Shown: positions 54,612-61,675 of the stretch, one piece after another | Layout of the letters: the number at the start of each line of letters is the position of its first letter | Position numbering within the stretch: the first letter of the stretch is position 1 | Made by a program: the position numbers and the translations under genes | NCBI GenBank assembly: GCA_947649645.1 | Contig: CANSSP010000001.1 | Span: forward strand, 62,001-126,000 | Length of the DNA: 64,000 nt | Direction of reading: 5' to 3' | DNA from: an uncultured Roseburia sp. | GTDB taxonomy: Bacteria; Bacillota; Clostridia; Lachnospirales; Lachnospiraceae | The notes under the pieces: model-generated | The model's database searches: none | Seen by the model: only the letters and a program-made list of their open reading frames with translations | Told to the model about the DNA's origin: nothing

Positions 54612-55431
54612 AAAAAAGAAGCGGCTCCTGTCCCTGCGGGGACGCAGGCAGCTTGTGGGCGGATTTCTTTTCGTGCCGATTCTGCTGGGTACGGTTGTGT
54701 TTTTTGCAATGCCGTTTTGTATGGTTATCGGCTATTCGTTTGGCCTGGGCGGCGGTCAGGTGCGTTTTGCGGGTTTTGCCAACTATCTGAAAGTGCTGGG
54801 TTCGGAATCGTTCCGGCTGGCGGCAGGCAATACCGTGAAGTTTCTGGTGCTGGGCGTTCCCCTGCTTCTGGTTCTGGGACTGACTCTGGCGCTGCTGCTT
54901 TCGCGTGCCCTGCCGGGCAGCCGTCTGTGCGGAAATACGATTCTGCTGCCGCTGGTGCTGCCGATTGCCAGCATCGTGATGGTGGTGGAATGGATGATTC
55001 CGGTTTCCGTGCTGGAGAGTCCGGCGGCGTTTCGCGTTCTGCTTGCGCTTTATCTGTGGAAAAACGGCGGATATATTACGGTGCTGCTGCTGGCGGGACT
55101 GTCTCTGATTCCGCGCGAACTCTACGACACGGCGGCCATAGAGGGAGCCGGCAGCGCTGCGAAGCTTAGGTATATCACGCTGCCGCTTCTGACGCCGTCT
55201 CTGACGTTTTGCGCGGTGCTCGGTGTGATCAACAGCTTTAAATCGTATCGGGAAGCGTTTCTGCTTGGGGGAAATTATCCTCATGAAAGTATCTATCTTC
55301 TGCAGCATTTTCTCAACAACAATTTTGAAAATCTCAATTATACCCGGCTTGCGGTGGCTTCGGTGCTGACCGCCCTGCCTGTTGTCGTGGCCACAGTCGG
55401 TCTCTTATTGTGGCAAAGGAGGCGCGCATGA
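54571..55431 (+). CDS. ABC importer permease 1 (MalF/UgpA type)
   Basis: 286 residues, six hydrophobic segments, with the cytoplasmic EAA-type loop ELYDTAAIEGAGSAAKLRYITLP seen near residue 190 (consensus EAA...G......P). GGGAGG is 6 bases before the ATG at 54571; ATG 54604, which overlaps the previous stop region, is a credible alternative. Pairs with the next gene. Confidence 0.85.
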   Translation: MQRLKKNGPIWMNEKKKRLLSLRGRRQLVGGFLFVPILLGTVVFFAMPFCMVIGYSFGLGGGQVRFAGFANYLKVLGSESFRLAAGNTVKFLVLGVPLLLVLGLTLALLLSRALPGSRLCGNTILLPLVLPIASIVMVVEWMIPVSVLESPAAFRVLLALYLWKNGGYITVLLLAGLSLIPRELYDTAAIEGAGSAAKLRYITLPLLTPSLTFCAVLGVINSFKSYREAFLLGGNYPHESIYLLQHFLNNNFENLNYTRLAVASVLTALPVVVATVGLLLWQRRRA

Positions 55432-56189
55432 AAAAGACAGTCAGAAAGTGGGCCGGTTCGTCCGTGATCCTGCTGGCCGCTGCTGCGGCGCTTGGCCCGG
55501 TACTTTATCTGCTCTGGGGCTGTTTTTCGGATCCGCAGGGATTCTGGCTGACATTTCTGCGGACGCCGGAGTATCTGTATAAATTCTGGAACAGTCTGGG
55601 GATCTGCGCGGTGATCACGGCCGGACAGCTCCTGGTGAGCTGTATGGGGGGGCTTGCGCTTGCAAAATATCCGCTTCCCGGTAAGCGTTTTCTGATCGGG
55701 GCGCTCGTGGTTGTGCTGCTGCTTCCGCTGCAGGTTACATTGATGCCTTCTTATCTGATTCTGGACAGAATGGGACTTCTGGATACGGTCTGGGCGCTGA
55801 TTCTGCCCGCGGTGTTCTCACCGTTTGGAACAATTGTCATGTGGATGACATTCAGAGGGGTGCCGGACAGTCTGATGGATGCCGCACAAATAGACGGAGC
55901 AGGCGTGTGGGCGCTGCTCTTTCAGATTATGGTGCCTGCCGGGCGCAGCGGAGCGGCCAGCGTCCTTTTGCTGACATTTATCGATGCGTGGAATATGGCA
56001 GAACAGCCGATGGTGTTTTTAAGCGATGTGTCAGAATATCCTCTGAGTGTGTTTCTGGCTTCGCTGGGACGGGAGGGATTTTCGCTCAGTTTTCACAGCG
56101 GGCTGCTATCCATGCTCCCCGCGGTGCTTCTGCTTCTTGCTTTCAGAGAAGAGCTTGTGCAGGGCGGCGGACTTCTTCTGGAAAAGTGA
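55428..56189 (+). CDS. ABC importer permease 2 (MalG/UgpE type)
   Basis: 253 residues, six hydrophobic segments, EAA-type loop DSLMDAAQIDGAGVWALLFQI near residue 150. AAAGGAGG is 5 bases before the ATG at 55428, which overlaps the previous stop by 4 bases. No ATPase gene is present in the cluster, so a shared MsiK-type ATPase encoded elsewhere is probable. Confidence 0.85.
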   Translation: MKKTVRKWAGSSVILLAAAAALGPVLYLLWGCFSDPQGFWLTFLRTPEYLYKFWNSLGICAVITAGQLLVSCMGGLALAKYPLPGKRFLIGALVVVLLLPLQVTLMPSYLILDRMGLLDTVWALILPAVFSPFGTIVMWMTFRGVPDSLMDAAQIDGAGVWALLFQIMVPAGRSGAASVLLLTFIDAWNMAEQPMVFLSDVSEYPLSVFLASLGREGFSLSFHSGLLSMLPAVLLLLAFREELVQGGGLLLEK

Positions 56190-56214
56190 GGATGTTGGAA
56201 AGGGGACTACGGAT

Positions 56215-56601
56215 ATGGGGGGAGAAAAACGATTTGCAAAAATCCTGGCGATCGGAACGTGTATTGTGCTTCTGATCTGTACGGCGGCGTCACAGGTGAT
56301 CTACTGGCGTATGCTGCCAGACGTACAGGCTGTGGAGGCACACTGGCAGGGCGTTGGATTTGTGCTGCCGCAGGAAGCTGTGTTTGCGGAGCCGGAGGGG
56401 ACGTGTGTTTATTGTATTGAAGAAAAACAAGGTCGCTTTGGCCCGAGGTATCTGCTAAGGGCTGTTCTGGTGACGGTGGAAGAGACCAATGCCAGAGAGG
56501 GAACGGTTACGGTACGCGGAATTTACCAGGAGGGGCAGATTTATGCCGTGAATGCGGATGCACCGCTGCAGAACGGGGCGGAAGTGAAGGTTGTTCCATG
56601 A
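56215..56601 (+). CDS. Small membrane-anchored protein of unknown function
   Basis: 128 residues: one N-terminal membrane helix (about 10-28, ILAIGTCIVLLICTAASQVIYW), then an extracytoplasmic beta-rich domain ending NGAEVKVVP, which looks like a biotinyl-lipoyl/HlyD-type barrel edge. Last gene of the ABC importer unit; perhaps an accessory component. Not recognised. ATG 56215 has AAAGGGG upstream. Confidence 0.6.
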   Translation: MGGEKRFAKILAIGTCIVLLICTAASQVIYWRMLPDVQAVEAHWQGVGFVLPQEAVFAEPEGTCVYCIEEKQGRFGPRYLLRAVLVTVEETNAREGTVTVRGIYQEGQIYAVNADAPLQNGAEVKVVP

Positions 56602-56681
56602 GGTATCACATCGGTTCTGGGAACGTGTTTACAGATCCCGGTCCGATGTTTTCAAAGGTGGAATTTTAAAGAGCAGTAAAA

Positions 56682-56734
56682 CAGAAAGTGCCATTGAGAG
56701 AGCATATGTTCTCTTGAAGGGGCTTTCTTTTTTT
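56682..56734 (+). terminator. Terminator of the ABC importer operon
   Basis: Imperfect long stem AGAAAG...CTTTCT with inner GAGAG/CTCTT pairs, followed by a seven-T run. Confidence 0.75.
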
Positions 56735-56792
56735 GTGCAGTTTTATCCGGGTTATAGATAATTTAAGAGCAGATTTGCGGATATATTTTCTC

Positions 56793-56801
56793 TGGTATAA
56801 T
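56793..56801 (+). promoter_or_regulatory. Extended -10 promoter element pointing into the invertible segment
   Basis: TGGTATAAT (56793-56801) with only a weak -35 (TTTGCG, 16 bases upstream). It lies outside the left inverted repeat, and its transcript would cross the repeat toward the recombinase gene in the present orientation. Confidence 0.5.
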
Positions 56802-56820
56802 GATCTAAAAAAATTGCGTA

Positions 56821-56842
56821 GAACTGCAGGTTCTACGCAAAA
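56821..56842 (+). repeat. Left inverted repeat / recombination site
   Basis: 22 bases, GAACTGCAGG...ACGCAAAA; its exact reverse complement is at 58268-58289. The left copy is also part of a perfect dyad, TTGCGTAGAAC (56814-56824), spacer TGCAG, GTTCTACGCAA (56830-56840), the 11-5-11 layout of a tyrosine recombinase crossover site. Confidence 0.88.
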
Positions 56843-56867
56843 TATTACAATGAAATAAACCATTGAT

Positions 56868-56897
56868 ATCATAACATTACCGATTTTTTTTGTCAAT
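56868..56897 (-). promoter_or_regulatory. Candidate switch promoter inside the invertible segment (now pointing left)
   Basis: Minus strand TTGACA (56892-56897), 18-base spacer, TATGAT (56868-56873). Now it fires leftward through the left repeat, antisense to the end of the ABC operon, with no gene to serve. After inversion it would read through the right repeat into the glycosyltransferase gene, with a leader of about 220 bases. Confidence 0.65.
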
Positions 56898-56943
56898 ATC
56901 CGTCCCCATATTTCGACAAATTCGTCAGTCTGGACGGATATTT
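56896..56943. repeat. 11-bp inverted repeat overlapping the switch promoter
   Basis: AATATCCGTCC (56896-56906) and GGACGGATATT (56933-56943), a perfect pair 26 bases apart; the first arm touches the -35 box. It could be an operator or a hairpin in the recombinase mRNA. The rest of 56944-57090 has no supported gene; an 18-codon frame (MGEKRKPLFIPKRYGMGT) near 56957 is noted only. Confidence 0.6.
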
Positions 56944-57090
56944 TAAACAGATCGGATTATGGGTGAGAAGAGAAAGCCTCTATTCATTCCCAAAAGATAT
57001 GGTATGGGTACATGATCTGAAGAAGTGGCAGGGGAATAAGGGTCACAATGGGGGTATCGTCAGATTTGATGAAATGGAAAGGAGAGAATG

Positions 57091-58248
57091 ATGTCTAAAA
57101 GAGGAGAAAATATACGGAAGCGTAAAGATGGACGCTGGGAGGCAAGATATATAGCTGACAGAAATATGGATAACAAGGCTGTATATCGTTCTGTATATGG
57201 AAAAACATATGCAGAGGCAAAGGAAAAAATGCAAAAAGAAAAATTTTGTATGAGGAAGGAAGGACACGGGAAACAGGAGGCGGTGAGCTTTTGCACAGTC
57301 CTGGGAAACTGGCTGACAAATAATAAGATTCGCTATAAACCGTCAACGTACACAAAATATAAATATATCATTGAAAAACATATTGTTCCCGAACTGGGCA
57401 GCAGAAAGGTTGCGACTCTGAATGCAGTGACCATCAATTCATTTTTGGACAGGAAGCTGAAGAATGGCGATTTACGTGATCAGAAACCATTATCTTCTTC
57501 TTATGTAAGAACAATGGCGCTGATCATTCGTTCGGCTCTGAATTATGCCATTTCAGAAGGAATGTGTTTATCGTTTCGAGCGGAAATTCACAAGCCTGCC
57601 GCAAAAAAGGCGGCTGTCTGCACTCTGAATCACAAAGATTTCGATGATCTGAGCACATACTGCATGGAGCATCTGACTTCAACCAATATTGGTATTCTGG
57701 TTTCTTTAAATACAGGCCTGCGGATTGGTGAAATATGTGCGCTGCGCTGGTCTGATATCGATATACCGGACCACCTGCTGTATGTAAATAATACGATTTC
57801 AAGATTTCAGGATGAGGCGAATAAATGCAGATGGGTTATTGAAAGTCCGAAAACGATGTCTTCATTTCGCGTAATTCCTATTTCAGAAAAACTTATGGCA
57901 ACTCTGCTGCATGTCAGAACATTTTCCCGCTCGGAATACGTTGCGTCTGAAAAAGACGGATTTGTGAATCCAAGAACTTTTGAATATCGTTTTCATAAGG
58001 CGCTGCATGCCTGCAAGGTGCCCGATATAAATTTTCACGGGCTTCGTCATACGTTTGCCACAAGATGCGTAGAGGGAGGAATGGATATCAAGACCCTGAG
58101 TGAGATTCTTGGTCATTCCAATGTCAGTATTACTTTAAACACATACGTGCATTCATCATTGGAGCGAAAAAAAGCACAGATTGAGAAAGTCGAAAAGTTT
58201 TTTGAAGAGGGTCAGGATCAGAGTCGCTCTGAGAAAGCATGCCCCTGA
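57091..58248 (+). CDS. Tyrosine recombinase / integrase
   Basis: 385 residues. N-terminal arm-binding domain (RGENIRKRKDGRWEARYI, YGKTYAEAKEKMQ), SAM-like core-binding domain (about 70-165), and catalytic domain with R211 (TGLRIGEIC), H316-x-x-R319 (HGLRHTF), H342 (LGHSNV) and Y352. All catalytic residues are present. It is the only gene inside the inverted repeats, so it probably flips its own segment. ATG 57091 lies 6 bases after AAAGGAG; ATG 57088 is adjacent and less well spaced. Confidence 0.9.
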   Translation: MSKRGENIRKRKDGRWEARYIADRNMDNKAVYRSVYGKTYAEAKEKMQKEKFCMRKEGHGKQEAVSFCTVLGNWLTNNKIRYKPSTYTKYKYIIEKHIVPELGSRKVATLNAVTINSFLDRKLKNGDLRDQKPLSSSYVRTMALIIRSALNYAISEGMCLSFRAEIHKPAAKKAAVCTLNHKDFDDLSTYCMEHLTSTNIGILVSLNTGLRIGEICALRWSDIDIPDHLLYVNNTISRFQDEANKCRWVIESPKTMSSFRVIPISEKLMATLLHVRTFSRSEYVASEKDGFVNPRTFEYRFHKALHACKVPDINFHGLRHTFATRCVEGGMDIKTLSEILGHSNVSITLNTYVHSSLERKKAQIEKVEKFFEEGQDQSRSEKACP

Positions 58249-58267
58249 TTCGCTTTGTAAATAATAG

Positions 58268-58289
58268 TTTTGCGTAGAACCTGCAGTTC
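58268..58289 (-). repeat. Right inverted repeat / recombination site
   Basis: Exact reverse complement of 56821-56842. Its inner arm TTGCGTAGAAC (58270-58280) is intact; the spacer reads CTGCA, the reverse complement of the left TGCAG; the outer arm diverges after GTTC. The repeat stops matching at both edges. Confidence 0.88.
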
Positions 58290-58470
58290 AGCAACAATTG
58301 TTATGGCGTTATTGAGACAGTATGTGCAGTATACGGAGCAGATATTCTTTCATTATATCAAATGTGCTCTTTCCGGAAATGGAAAACAGGTATGATTTTC
58401 ACATCAGTCTGCGGCCAGATGTTTTGGGATGTTGTGTGTATTTTGGTGTTGGATTTGGGAGGAGGATCAG

Positions 58471-60066
58471 ATGGTGGGAAAGTCATTGCCGAAAGCAGCT
58501 GTTTTGTATATTGCATTTGTACTTTTGATGATAGTTGTAATATGCTTAAAGTCAAATTACTATATTGATGAGATATACTCATATGGACTGTCGAATCACA
58601 CGGGAGAGGGTATCAATATTACGTTTGAATATGATAAGACTTATACCCCGGGTGCCTCTGTGTTCCGGGATTATATGGAAGTGCAGTCGGGAGAACAGTT
58701 TGATTATTCCTGTGTCTGGGCAAATCAGACAGATGATGTGCATCCCCCATTTTATTATGCGATTCTTCACACCATATGTTCTGTTTTTCCGGATACATTT
58801 TCAAAATGGTATGCCGGGAGTATCAATATTGTATTTGCGATACTGGTGTTATTTGTGATGCGAAAACAGATTCAGCTTCTGACGGATAACAAGTATATTC
58901 TGACAATCATGTCAGTTTCGTTTGTATTACTGAGTGGAATCCTGCATGCGGTGGCTTACTTCAGGATGTATATCATGGCTATGCTCTGGGTTACACTGCT
59001 GAGCTATATATTTGTAAAGCAGGTAGATGAAAAACACGATTTCCGGTTTTACCGATGCCTTTACCTGGTTACCGCTGCGGGTGCTCTTACGCATTATTAC
59101 GTGATTATATATGCTTTTTTTATTTCATGCATGTATGGCGTTTATCTGTTGTGGGAGAAGAGGATAAAGGAGGTCCTGTTTTTTTGTCTGACAATGGCGC
59201 TTGCGGCAGGGACATCGATTGTGGTTTTTCCTGCAATGATACAGCATATGTTTTACGAGTACAGAGGAGTAGAAGCGATAGGCAACCTGGCTGCAGCCAG
59301 ATATGATAATTACTGGGATGCGCTTAAAGCATTTTTTACGGTTCTGAATCAGCAGGTATTTGGGGGCATGCTGGGTCATATCATAATCAGTTTTTTAATC
59401 CTGTCTGCTGTGATATATTTCAGGGATGAGAGGAACGCCGGGGAAGAATGGATGTCTGTGAGAGATATCTTTCTCAGATATGACAGAAAGTGTGTCAAAC
59501 GCTATGTGCTTCTCGTTATCCCTTGTTTTTTATATTTTATGCTTGTGTCTAAAATGTCCTTTGTTGTGGCAGACAGATATATTTCACCGATATACGCTGT
59601 TTCTTACGTCTGTATAATGTGTATGATATTTACGGTTTTGAATGGTTTTCTCAAGGGCAATGCATTTATTGTGTTAACGGTCAGTATCAGTGCGCTGCTT
59701 ATCGTCGGGAGTTATGTATCTGCCGGGTGGACGTACCTTTTTTGGGACAGCAGAGCCTTTCTTGCTGCGGCAGAAGAACACGGCAATTATGACTGTATCT
59801 GCGTGTTTGAGGGGGAAAACTGGCTGCTTCATCCGGAATTTGCCGAATATTCTGTCTACAAAAGTGTAACGTTTATTTCGCCTGATGAACTGCGTGAGGA
59901 GGGGATCGCGAAATGGGATTCCGGTGAAGGGGTCATCGTTTCCTTTATCGGAAATTCTTATAATCTGGATGAACGGGTACAGGAGCTTATGTGGAATAAT
60001 GGTTATGGAGGTTATATATATCTGGGAACTTTTGGATTTGATAATTCTTATTTTTTGCATAAATAG
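58471..60066 (+). CDS. GT-C membrane glycosyltransferase (PMT/ArnT-like)
   Basis: 531 residues, about ten to eleven membrane helices. The first outer loop has the acidic pair D33-E34 (YYIDEIYSYG), and DDVHPPFYY lies near residue 90; both are typical of GT39/PMT_2-type enzymes that use a lipid-linked sugar outside the membrane. It would add sugar to a surface protein or glycan. GGGAGGAGG precedes the ATG at 58471; the longer frame from 58429 is rejected. No strong promoter is seen in 58290-58470; the flipped segment promoter could supply one. A terminator follows, so it is a single-gene unit. Confidence 0.8.
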   Translation: MVGKSLPKAAVLYIAFVLLMIVVICLKSNYYIDEIYSYGLSNHTGEGINITFEYDKTYTPGASVFRDYMEVQSGEQFDYSCVWANQTDDVHPPFYYAILHTICSVFPDTFSKWYAGSINIVFAILVLFVMRKQIQLLTDNKYILTIMSVSFVLLSGILHAVAYFRMYIMAMLWVTLLSYIFVKQVDEKHDFRFYRCLYLVTAAGALTHYYVIIYAFFISCMYGVYLLWEKRIKEVLFFCLTMALAAGTSIVVFPAMIQHMFYEYRGVEAIGNLAAARYDNYWDALKAFFTVLNQQVFGGMLGHIIISFLILSAVIYFRDERNAGEEWMSVRDIFLRYDRKCVKRYVLLVIPCFLYFMLVSKMSFVVADRYISPIYAVSYVCIMCMIFTVLNGFLKGNAFIVLTVSISALLIVGSYVSAGWTYLFWDSRAFLAAAEEHGNYDCICVFEGENWLLHPEFAEYSVYKSVTFISPDELREEGIAKWDSGEGVIVSFIGNSYNLDERVQELMWNNGYGGYIYLGTFGFDNSYFLHK

Positions 60067-60100
60067 AAGAAAATACGGAACGGTCATAAGCATCATATGA

Positions 60101-60147
60101 CAGACCGCCGCTGTGGATTTACACCATGTGCGGCGGTCTGTTTTTTT
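60101..60147 (+). terminator. Terminator of the glycosyltransferase gene
   Basis: CAGACCGCCGC (60101-60111) / GCGGCGGTCTG (60130-60140) then seven T. Confidence 0.9.
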
Positions 60148-60187
60148 GTTTTCGGGAAATGCTCTGAAAATTGCCTTTGACGGCGTC

Positions 60188-61288
60188 TTAACGTTCATAA
60201 ATCGTGTAATGATGCCTGTGAAGCAGATGTATGGCGTCATCCAGCGACGCCTTATCGTACATTTCCAGCCGCAGGACGCCCTGCTCAAATTCGCGGTTGT
60301 GAATAATACCGATATTTTTGATGTTTAAGTGATTGCTGGCGAGGATGGTAGCGACCGTGGCGATACCGCCCGCTTCGTCCAGCAGATCGAGGTAAAGTTC
60401 ATAGACGCTTTTTAATGCGCCGCTGCGCGGAGTTATCGTGATGGAATCGCGGTAGTCTTTTGCGGCGGTAAAAGCATCCAGGAGAGCCTGGCTGTCGGAA
60501 TTTTCAATCTGTGCTCTCATGCGCTCTAATATTGTGATATAATCATCGGTCAGCTTCAGAAGCTGTTCTTTATTTGAAAGACAGATATTTTCCCACATGA
60601 CGGGAGATGAGGATGCGATCCGCGTGATATCTTTAAATCCTCCGGCCGCGATCGTTTTCATCGTCTCGTTTTTATCGTCCGCCTCACGCACCAGGTTCAC
60701 AAGGCTGTAGGCGATGATGTGCGGCAGGTGGCTGATGGCCGCCGTGGCATAATCGTGCGCCTCATAGTCTAAGACCAGCGGGATGGCGCCCAGGGAGATC
60801 ACCAGCCGGCGAAATGCGTCGACGGCCTCAGGATCAGACATTGCGGTCGGGGTGATAATATAGTAGGCGTTTTCGAGCAGATATTCGTTGGCGTTTAAAA
60901 GACCTGTCTTTTCGGAACCCGCCATCGGATGGCCGCCGATAAATTGTTTTTCCATGCCGAGGGCCTCTGCGGCGCGGTGAATATCTGTCTTGACGCTGCC
61001 TACGTCTGTGATGATGCAGCCTTCTCTGACATGTCCCTTTAATCGGCGCAGATATTCGATGTTTTTCTGCACCGGCGTACACAAAAAAATGTAATCGCAG
61101 TCATAAAAATCTTCGATCTCACAGAGGGAGCTGTTTTCGATCAGATTTTCCTGATAGGCCTGTGTAACAGTGGACAGGTGTCCTGCCGTAGCGATGACGG
61201 TGAGATCCGGGTGAAGTGTTTTTAAACGTCTGGCGATGGAACCGCCTATGAGTCCCAGTCCGATAAATCCGATTTTTCTGAATGACAT
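60188..61288 (-). CDS. tyrA: Prephenate dehydrogenase with ACT domain
   Basis: 366 residues. NAD-binding GLGLIGGSIA near residue 9, IIGGHPMAG-type loop (FIGGHPMAGSEKTG), HLPHIIAYSL helix, then a C-terminal ACT domain (about 295-366) that usually mediates tyrosine feedback. It converts prephenate to 4-hydroxyphenylpyruvate. ATG 61288 lies 6 bases after GGAGG; the frame to 61414 overlaps the promoter. Confidence 0.93.
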   Translation of the reverse strand: MSFRKIGFIGLGLIGGSIARRLKTLHPDLTVIATAGHLSTVTQAYQENLIENSSLCEIEDFYDCDYIFLCTPVQKNIEYLRRLKGHVREGCIITDVGSVKTDIHRAAEALGMEKQFIGGHPMAGSEKTGLLNANEYLLENAYYIITPTAMSDPEAVDAFRRLVISLGAIPLVLDYEAHDYATAAISHLPHIIAYSLVNLVREADDKNETMKTIAAGGFKDITRIASSSPVMWENICLSNKEQLLKLTDDYITILERMRAQIENSDSQALLDAFTAAKDYRDSITITPRSGALKSVYELYLDLLDEAGGIATVATILASNHLNIKNIGIIHNREFEQGVLRLEMYDKASLDDAIHLLHRHHYTIYER

Positions 61289-61404
61289 TGTGAACCTCCA
61301 TGTTCTTCCTATGAGGAATTGATCTGTTTGCTCTGCAGTCAGAACGAAATAGCTTTCGTCTGTATCATCTTCAGGAATCCTCTGAAGGCTGACGGATGAA
61401 TCTG

Positions 61405-61433
61405 AGTATATCATATTCAGCGACCGGATTCAA
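61405..61433 (-). promoter_or_regulatory. Promoter of tyrA
   Basis: Minus strand TTGAAT (61428-61433), 17-base spacer, TATACT (61405-61410), leaving a leader of about 110 bases. No T-box signature was recognised in it. Confidence 0.7.
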
Positions 61434-61544
61434 TTTTCTTTCAGGAGATTCGCGGGTTTTTATGCCGTTGATCTATTACCGTTCATACCTGGTGCGTCTG
61501 TTATCGGCAATCTGTCCTGCAGACGGGATTGCTTATTTCAAGTC

Positions 61545-61573
61545 TTGCAATTCTTTGGATTGTTCCATATAAT
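61545..61573 (+). promoter_or_regulatory. Promoter of the ParB-like/BMP gene
   Basis: TTGCAA (61545-61550), 17-base spacer, TATAAT (61568-61573), about 100 bases before the ATG at 61676. Confidence 0.7.
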
Positions 61574-61675
61574 GAAATGGAAAAGGATGGGTGTGATTTT
61601 CGTCAGAAGTAAACCCTGGTTCTGCGGGATTTGTGGATCCGGGGTGTGAAAACATGCACAGAAATGAGGATGATT

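Larger units (their letters stand above)
56821..58289. mobile_element. Putative invertible DNA segment with its own recombinase
   Basis: A 1.47-kb segment with 22-bp perfect inverted ends holding one tyrosine recombinase gene and one strong minus-strand promoter near the left end. Because the repeats are inverted, recombination between them would flip the segment rather than excise it. In the flipped state the promoter would face the glycosyltransferase gene at 58471. Confidence 0.7.

Noticed and set aside
56821-58289. attL/attR of an integrated element around the recombinase
   Set aside because: Attachment sites of an integrated element are direct repeats; these are inverted, and the segment carries no cargo other than the recombinase, so inversion fits better.
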